In this document: one piece after another, positions 8,702-13,046 of the stretch
Layout: every line of letters begins with the position of its first letter
Position numbering within the stretch: the stretch's first letter is position 1
Assembly (NCBI GenBank): GCA_026389255.1
Contig: JAPLIF010000227.1
Coordinates: 1-13,046 of the forward strand
Origin: Cyanobacteriota bacterium
GTDB taxonomy: Bacteria; Cyanobacteriota; Cyanobacteriia; PCC-6307; Cyanobiaceae
Direction of reading: 5' to 3'
Length of the DNA stretch: 13,046 nt
Notes under the pieces: generated by a model
Database searches by the model: none
What the model was told of the DNA's origin: nothing
What the model saw: only the letters and a program-made list of their open reading frames with translations
Translations under genes and position numbers: made by a program

Positions 8702-9811
8702 TCAAGTAATAGTCTTAAATCCAGCCGATAGGTCCGACTCGCGGGCGGCGTCACAGCAACGCTGGCTGGCTGCCGCTTCCGCCAGGCCCGGCACAATCGG
8801 TAGTCCCTCCGCAATCGCCGCCGCCCAACAACCAATCAGACGCCGCACTGGGGCGATGCGCCCATCGCTCCAGATCCGTGGGAAAGCCAGGGCGGGATCG
8901 GCAGCTAATTCGGTCAGTCCCGGCTCCCCCGGCCGCCCTCTCCAAAGTCGGAAACCATGGACATAGTCCGCCTGGTTGGGGGAACCCAGCACAAAGGTGG
9001 CCTCACTGCCATGGAGTTCGAGCCAGCAGCCGCGCCCGTGCCGGGCCACCGAGGCCAGGCTGACCTGGGCTGGCACCCTTCGGCCCCAACCATCCTCCAA
9101 TTGGAGCTGCACCAGGGCGATGTCCTCCGCATCCACTGGGGCCATAGGACCACCTTGGCCCAGGGGCCGCTCGGCAATCGCCGTACTGAGACTGGCCTGG
9201 AGCCGGCGACTGGGGCCCACCAGCCAATGCACCATGTCAAACGCATGGGTGCCCAGGGCCCCCAGCACGCCCCCACCGGCAGCCGCCTGGGAATACCAGC
9301 TCCAGGGGCGGCTGGGGTCGGCCCGACTGCTCATCAGCCAGTCGACCTTGATCAGCCAGGGCTCCCCAAGGGCCCCTTCGGCCAGCAGGGCTGCCAACTG
9401 CTGGAATAACGGCACCGCCCGATATTCAAAATCCACCGCCACCACACAGCCCTGCTGCAGGGCCAGCTTTTGCAGGGCCAGCACCTGGTCGCTGTGGAGG
9501 GCCACCGGCTTTTCGAGCAGCAGATGCTTACCGGCCCGAAGCGCCGCCTGCGCCAGGGCAAAACGGGCGGCGGGCGGAGTGGCGATCACCACCGCATCCA
9601 GGGCGGGATCGGCCAGCATCGCCTCAAAATCAATGAAGCCAGGGAGGTTGGCCGCACCGCACACCCCGTCGAGTTTTTCCTGGCGGGGGTGCCAGAGGGC
9701 CACGGGCTCGGTGGCGGGACAATCGCGCAGGGCCGGCAGATGGACCGCTGCGCCAAATCCCAACCCGGCCACGGCAACCCGCAGGGGACCCTTGGCGTGG
9801 GGCTCAGCCAC
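8702..9811 (-). CDS. Gfo/Idh/MocA family NAD(P)-dependent oxidoreductase
   Basis: This 369-residue predicted cytoplasmic dehydrogenase has an N-terminal Rossmann fold with VAVAGLGFGAAVHLPAL near residues 12-28, the family-typical LLLEKPVA segment that lines the active site, and a GALGTHAFDMVHWLVG motif (G-T-H-x-x-D) in the C-terminal substrate domain. The family oxidises or reduces sugars, inositols and related compounds, or biliverdin in the BvdR branch; the substrate cannot be told here. The frame is open back to 9931, but the GTG at 9809-9811 is preferred. It places the nucleotide-binding strand near the N terminus, and it overlaps the upstream gene's TGA by 8 bases, as in a coupled pair. 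The extra 40 upstream residues are Pro/Cys-rich and unlike the family. The gene ends 27 bases from the opposing chlH stop; no clear terminator is seen between them. Confidence 0.9.
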   Translation of the reverse strand: MAEPHAKGPLRVAVAGLGFGAAVHLPALRDCPATEPVALWHPRQEKLDGVCGAANLPGFIDFEAMLADPALDAVVIATPPAARFALAQAALRAGKHLLLEKPVALHSDQVLALQKLALQQGCVVAVDFEYRAVPLFQQLAALLAEGALGEPWLIKVDWLMSSRADPSRPWSWYSQAAAGGGVLGALGTHAFDMVHWLVGPSRRLQASLSTAIAERPLGQGGPMAPVDAEDIALVQLQLEDGWGRRVPAQVSLASVARHGRGCWLELHGSEATFVLGSPNQADYVHGFRLWRGRPGEPGLTELAADPALAFPRIWSDGRIAPVRRLIGCWAAAIAEGLPIVPGLAEAAASQRCCDAARESDLSAGFKTIT

Positions 9812-10331
9812 GGGACCCCTCCTGACCCTGGAGCAGGACGGCACCGGCAGCACACACCTCGTTGAGGAGGCGCCGCACCAGATCATCGGGCCCGGCCGGT
9901 TGCCACTGGGAGCCCCAGCGGGGCAAGCCATTGACCGCCAGATCCCGGTACAGGGCTTGGTCGCAGTCCAGCTCCATCACATAGAGGGTCCCAGGGGCCT
10001 GGCGAGGCGAGCGGGGGCCCAGCTCCGCGCCACCCGTGGGCTCGGCCGTTGCATCGGTCGAGGCCTCCCCTGCGGCGTCAGGGTCGGGCGCCGGTTGGAA
10101 GCGACTCAGAACAGTCAGGCGGCCCTGGCGTGAAAGTCGCAGGCTGCCCGAATCCCACCACTGGCGACCCTCGGCGCTGGCGGCCAGCTCCTGCCAGGCC
10201 ACGGGACCCGCCCAGGCGGGCTTGGCCGGGCTGAGCAGCCAGACCCCTGGTAGCAGCAAAAGGGCCAGCAAAAGCCAGGCGGCCCCCCGGCTGGCCAGCG
10301 CCCGCAACCCCGAAAGAAATGGGGGGATCAC
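9804..10331 (-). CDS. Conserved cyanobacterial exported or membrane-anchored hypothetical protein
   Basis: The protein has 175 residues. The N terminus has a basic stretch (R10, R15) and a strong hydrophobic helix (about 17-37), then AKPAWAGP (36-43), which resembles a signal peptidase site after AWA. The mature part contains [17 protein letters not shown] (54-70) and [18 protein letters not shown] (114-131). The pattern is familiar from unnamed cyanobacterial proteins usually found as short lipid-free periplasmic or lumenal polypeptides, but I cannot give a function. The start is a GTG that overlaps the accD stop (GTGA), and the end overlaps the next gene by 8 bases, so it is almost certainly cotranslated with accD and the oxidoreductase gene. 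A low-complexity Ala/Pro/Glu stretch (residues 80-110) looks like a linker. Confidence 0.75.
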   Translation of the reverse strand: MIPPFLSGLRALASRGAAWLLLALLLLPGVWLLSPAKPAWAGPVAWQELAASAEGRQWWDSGSLRLSRQGRLTVLSRFQPAPDPDAAGEASTDATAEPTGGAELGPRSPRQAPGTLYVMELDCDQALYRDLAVNGLPRWGSQWQPAGPDDLVRRLLNEVCAAGAVLLQGQEGSRG

Positions 10332-11170
10332 AGGGTCACAGGGACGGGCTGGCGGACCACCCCGTGCAATTCGAGCAGGGAAACCAGGGTGGATCGCAGC
10401 TCGGTGCGGGGAACAATGGCATCGACAAAACCATGATCCTGCAGGTACTCGGCCGTCTGGAATCCCTCCGGCAGCTTCTCCCTCAGGGTCTGTTCAATCA
10501 CACGCCGACCCGCAAAACCAATCAGGGCTTTGGGTTCGGCCAAAATTAGATCCCCCAGCATGGCGAAGCTGGCTGTCACCCCTCCGGTGGTGGGATGGGT
10601 GAGCAGGGGCACATAGAGGAGCCTGGCCTGCCGGTGGTGCTGCAGGGCCCCGGAAATCTTGGCCATCTGCATCAGGCTGAGCATGCCTTCTTGCATGCGG
10701 GCGCCACCGGAGGCGCAGACAATCATCAGGGGGTAGCGGCGAGCTGTGGCCTCTTCGATCAGCCGCGTGAGCTTTTCACCCACCACGGACCCCATCGAAC
10801 CGCCCATGAAGCGGAAATCCATCACACCCAAGGCCAGGGGCAATCCCTGCAGCCGGCACAAACCCGTCACCACGGCGTCCCGGAGCCCCGTGGCGGCCTG
10901 GGCGTCCCGCAGGCGATCGGCGTAGCTGCGCCGATCCTTGAAGGCCAGGGGATCGATGGGGGAAAGCTCCCCATCCAGGGCCTCGAAACTGCCCTCATCA
11001 GCCAGGGTGCGGATGCGCTCGGCACTGTCAATGCGGTTGTGGTAACCGCAGGCCTTGCAGACGCTGAAATGGGCGATCAGGTCCTTGCGATAGACCACCT
11101 CGCCGCATTCGGGACATTTGCTCCAGAGGCCATCGCCCTCATCACTATCAGGAGCCTGGTTGGGCCGCAC
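10328..11170 (-). CDS. accD: Acetyl-CoA carboxylase carboxyltransferase subunit beta (atypical N-terminus)
   Basis: AccD pairs with AccA to transfer the carboxyl group from biotin-BCCP to acetyl-CoA, making malonyl-CoA for fatty-acid and thylakoid lipid synthesis. The zinc ribbon cysteines are at residues 19, 22, 38 and 41 (CPEC...CKAC). The crotonase-fold core is clear: [55 protein letters not shown] and [17 protein letters not shown]. The length is 280 residues, slightly short. The usual picocyanobacterial opening, of the form MSLFDWFADRRK, is absent and is not found in the same frame upstream. The only usable start before the zinc ribbon is the GTG at 11168-11170, lying inside the prepilin peptidase frame with no Shine-Dalgarno. 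This suggests loss of the native N terminus or a local sequence error. The core is intact and the family call is secure; only the start is doubtful. Confidence 0.95.
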   Translation of the reverse strand: MRPNQAPDSDEGDGLWSKCPECGEVVYRKDLIAHFSVCKACGYHNRIDSAERIRTLADEGSFEALDGELSPIDPLAFKDRRSYADRLRDAQAATGLRDAVVTGLCRLQGLPLALGVMDFRFMGGSMGSVVGEKLTRLIEEATARRYPLMIVCASGGARMQEGMLSLMQMAKISGALQHHRQARLLYVPLLTHPTTGGVTASFAMLGDLILAEPKALIGFAGRRVIEQTLREKLPEGFQTAEYLQDHGFVDAIVPRTELRSTLVSLLELHGVVRQPVPVTL

Positions 11171-11931
11171 GCCAGGAACGGCCCAAAGGCCAGGGCCTGG
11201 CCCCGCCGCAGCCGGCCCGTCAGACGACCGAGCAGACCGAACAGGCCACCGGAAATCACCGCCAAGGCCACCGCCAATCCAAGACCCATCGGACCCAACC
11301 AGGCACCCATCAGGGCCGCCAGCTTGGCGTCCCCCAATCCCAGGGCCGGTTTACCAAAGGCGCGTGCGGCCAAGGCACTGCAAAGTTCGAAACCCAGGAG
11401 CCCCATCGCCGCCGCCAGGACATGGGAAAACAGCAACCAGCGGCCAATGGTCGGACCCTGCTGGAAACCGAGGAGAGCCGTTACGGCAAGGCCGGTCACC
11501 AGCCCCCAGCGACAAAGGGGTTCGGGCAACCAGAGGCTGTCGAGATCGATCAACACCAACGGAATCAACCAGCTCACCAGCCCCCAGCCGGCCAGCAACA
11601 GCAGCAGGGGATCCGGGGCCGGACCCATGGCCGCTGGTTGGGCCAGCAGGGTGATCATCCACAACAGGGCGCAGGCAGACTCCACCAACGGATACCGCCT
11701 GGAAATCGGGGCCTTGCAGTAGCGGCAACGACCCCGCAATAGCACCCAGGAGAGCACCGGCACGTTGTCCCACCAGGCCAGGGTGGTGCCGCAGCGGGGG
11801 CAGTGGCTGGAGGGCCAGAGGATCGATTCCTGGCGCGGCAATCGCCAGGTCACCACGTTGAGAAAACTTCCCACAGCCGCCCCCAACAGAGCGGTGACCA
11901 AGGGAGGGGCCAGCGGCAGCATGGGGGCCAT
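11077..11931 (-). CDS. pilD: Type 4 prepilin peptidase / N-methyltransferase
   Basis: This inner-membrane aspartic protease cleaves and methylates type IV pilins and pseudopilins, as needed for pili, motility and DNA uptake. From the ATG at 11931 it has 284 residues. It shows the N-terminal [13 protein letters not shown] segment, a zinc-binding cysteine set C44/C47...C69/C72 (CPRC, CRYC), the first catalytic aspartate region [12 protein letters not shown] (127-136) and the second, [12 protein letters not shown] (198-209), plus multiple hydrophobic helices. The ATG at 11931 lies 5 bases after the stop of the preceding small gene; a longer frame to 12006 has no family-like sequence. Homology is recognisable up to FGPFLACG (249-256). 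The last roughly 30 residues are read through accD in another frame and look non-native, so the C terminus is probably truncated or altered. Confidence 0.9.
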   Translation of the reverse strand: MAPMLPLAPPLVTALLGAAVGSFLNVVTWRLPRQESILWPSSHCPRCGTTLAWWDNVPVLSWVLLRGRCRYCKAPISRRYPLVESACALLWMITLLAQPAAMGPAPDPLLLLLAGWGLVSWLIPLVLIDLDSLWLPEPLCRWGLVTGLAVTALLGFQQGPTIGRWLLFSHVLAAAMGLLGFELCSALAARAFGKPALGLGDAKLAALMGAWLGPMGLGLAVALAVISGGLFGLLGRLTGRLRRGQALAFGPFLACGPTRLLIVMRAMASGANVPNAARWSIART

Positions 11932-11936
11932 GGCGG

Positions 11937-12224
11937 TCAGCTGGTCCAGCGGGGAGTGCCGCCCCGGGGAGATCGGGAACGGGATTGGCTCCGACCCCGC
12001 AACCAATCGATGGGCACAAACTGTTCCTGCGGCAGCAGCACCGGAAGATCAAAGACCACCCGGCCCTGACGACTTTCACCCACCATCACCACCCCGGCAG
12101 GTTCAATGCCCGCAGGGCCACTGGCGAGGAAGGCGTGATAAACCTGGCGAGCCGAACCCAACAGTTCACGACTGTTGACACGATCCAGTCTGAGAGGGGT
12201 CACGACCCAAGGCACAGGGCTCAT
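11937..12224 (-). CDS. Small conserved-looking hypothetical protein
   Basis: The protein has 95 residues from the ATG at 12224. No named family is recognised, but several things suggest a real gene. The composition is protein-like, with a PLRLDRVNSRELLGSARQVY helix (10-29) and a compact beta pattern VVMVGESRQGRVVFDLPVLL near residues 44-63, ending in FVPIDWL. The stop lies 5 bases before the prepilin peptidase ATG, consistent with a coupled gene in the prk-accD string. A longer frame reaches a GTG at 12380, but its first 52 residues are Pro/Ser-rich and look like non-coding translation. The tail after DWL is a low-complexity Arg/Ser run. No membrane segment is seen, so it is probably soluble and cytoplasmic. 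Confidence 0.65.
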   Translation of the reverse strand: MSPVPWVVTPLRLDRVNSRELLGSARQVYHAFLASGPAGIEPAGVVMVGESRQGRVVFDLPVLLPQEQFVPIDWLRGRSQSRSRSPRGGTPRWTS

Positions 12225-12428
12225 CTCGGCGCTGCGCTCTCCCTGGCGGCCAGCCGTCTGGGTCAACTCCACCGATCGAGCCGGTCCGATCAGAAAAGAA
12301 GGAGAAACAGGCGGCCCAGGGTGACTGGAGGCTGGATTGGCGGAGGAGGGGATGATAGTTGGACGGTGACCGTTGATCACCCGACCTTGGCGGCAAGTGT
12401 AGGCGCGAAAGGTTCGCTTTGGCGGCGA
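12225..12428. other. Spacer between prk and the small hypothetical gene
   Basis: These 204 bases hold no convincing gene. A short inverted repeat (GGTGA/TCACC with a 7-base loop, 12363-12379) lies here but has no T run, so it is not a clear terminator for prk. The promoter of the downstream string could lie here. Confidence 0.4.
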
Positions 12429-13046
12429 TCAAGCGGCGATCTTCTTTTCCTCCAACATGCGATGGATGATCGGAGTCAGGATGATCTCCATCGCAAAACC
12501 CATCTTGCCGCCGTTGACAACAAGGCTGGTGGGGCTGGACATGAAGGAGTCGTGGATCATGCGAAGTAGGTACTGAAAATCGATGCCCCACTTCTCGCGA
12601 GCTCCACGACGGAAGTGGATGATCACAAAACTTTCATCCGGCGTGGGAATGCTGCGGCAGATGAACGGGTTGGACGTATCGACCGTCGGCACCCGCTGGA
12701 AGTTGATATCGGTGCGGCTGAACTGGGGCGTGATGTGGTTGATGTAGTCGGGCATCCGCCGCAATATCGTGTCCACGATTGCTTCGGCCGAGTAACCCCG
12801 TTCGGCATTGTCCCGCTGGATCTTCTGGATCCACTCCAGGTTCGCGATCGGCACCACCCCCACCAAGAGGTCGGCGTAACGGGCCACGTCATAGCCGTCG
12901 CCGACGACTCCGCCGTGAAGACCTTCGTAAAACAACAGGTCGGTCTGTTCGGAAATCGGCTCCCAGGGGGTGAACTGGCCCGGGTCCAGGCTGGTACCAA
13001 GACGGGTGTTGTGCTCGGCGGCCTCCTCAACGGAGTGGAGGTAGTA
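12429..13046 (-). CDS. prk: Phosphoribulokinase, C-terminal part (cut by window edge)
   Basis: Prk phosphorylates ribulose 5-phosphate to the RuBisCO substrate ribulose 1,5-bisphosphate in the Calvin cycle. The final 205 residues are present and open to the window edge. They run from a YYLHSVEEAAEHNTRLGT stretch through DLLFYEGLHGG, the ADLLVGVVPIANLEWIQKI segment, ERGYSAEAIVDTILRRMPDY, FSRTDINFQRVPTVDTSNPF and the C-terminal SFMSSPTSLVVNGGKMGFAME. All are characteristic of the cyanobacterial enzyme. The ATP-binding P-loop and the redox cysteines, if present, lie in the missing N-terminal part and cannot be judged. The stop is a TGA at 12429-12431. It is first in the leftward string that continues with pilD and accD, but the 204-base spacer leaves cotranscription uncertain. 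Confidence 0.97.
   Translation of the reverse strand, partial: YYLHSVEEAAEHNTRLGTSLDPGQFTPWEPISEQTDLLFYEGLHGGVVGDGYDVARYADLLVGVVPIANLEWIQKIQRDNAERGYSAEAIVDTILRRMPDYINHITPQFSRTDINFQRVPTVDTSNPFICRSIPTPDESFVIIHFRRGAREKWGIDFQYLLRMIHDSFMSSPTSLVVNGGKMGFAMEIILTPIIHRMLEEKKIAA

Noticed and set aside
8976..10133. Plus-strand frame of 385 codons opposite the oxidoreductase
   Set aside because: It is antisense to a clear Gfo/Idh/MocA protein and its translation is Pro/Ala/Arg/Ser-rich without motifs.
10595..11722. Plus-strand frame of 375 codons opposite accD and pilD
   Set aside because: It spans the antisense of two recognised genes and has no domain-like pattern.

Overview
The window looks like a stretch of core chromosome from a GC-rich unicellular picocyanobacterium of the Synechococcus/Cyanobium type. 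The evidence is the light-independent Mg-chelatase subunit ChlH, a one-helix high-light-inducible protein, phosphoribulokinase, a DUF2949 protein and several small proteins that I recognise as cyanobacterial families. I see no tRNA, rRNA, CRISPR array, transposon or phage gene.

Layout. Bases 76-612 (+) carry apt (adenine salvage). It converges, with 7 bases between the stops, on a leftward block: dapB (lysine and peptidoglycan precursors), a two-helix membrane protein of unknown role, hli (photoprotection), and a UbiH/VisC-type flavin monooxygenase whose frame runs straight into a DUF2949 protein. An 880-base gene-free region (3790-4669) separates divergent dapB and chlH. It contains an AT-rich island, a hairpin at the dapB start, a short direct repeat and a 14-bp palindrome just before chlH. 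chlH (4670-8674, +) is intact and of family length. Facing it is a second leftward block read right to left: prk (cut by the window edge), a 95-residue conserved-looking small protein, a type 4 prepilin peptidase, accD, a secreted or membrane-anchored 175-residue protein, and a Gfo/Idh/MocA oxidoreductase. The last five are packed with overlapping or nearly touching start and stop codons, which suggests one transcript.

Functionally the region combines carbon fixation (prk), the committed step of fatty-acid synthesis (accD), chlorophyll synthesis (chlH), photoprotection (hli) and probably quinone synthesis (UbiH-type protein). This is housekeeping content for a phototroph and I do not see a new defence or mobile system. 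The points that do stand out are two gene junctions that look like small deletions or sequence errors (UbiH/DUF2949 near 826-930, and prepilin peptidase/accD near 11077-11170), and the unexplained symmetric elements in the dapB-chlH intergenic region.
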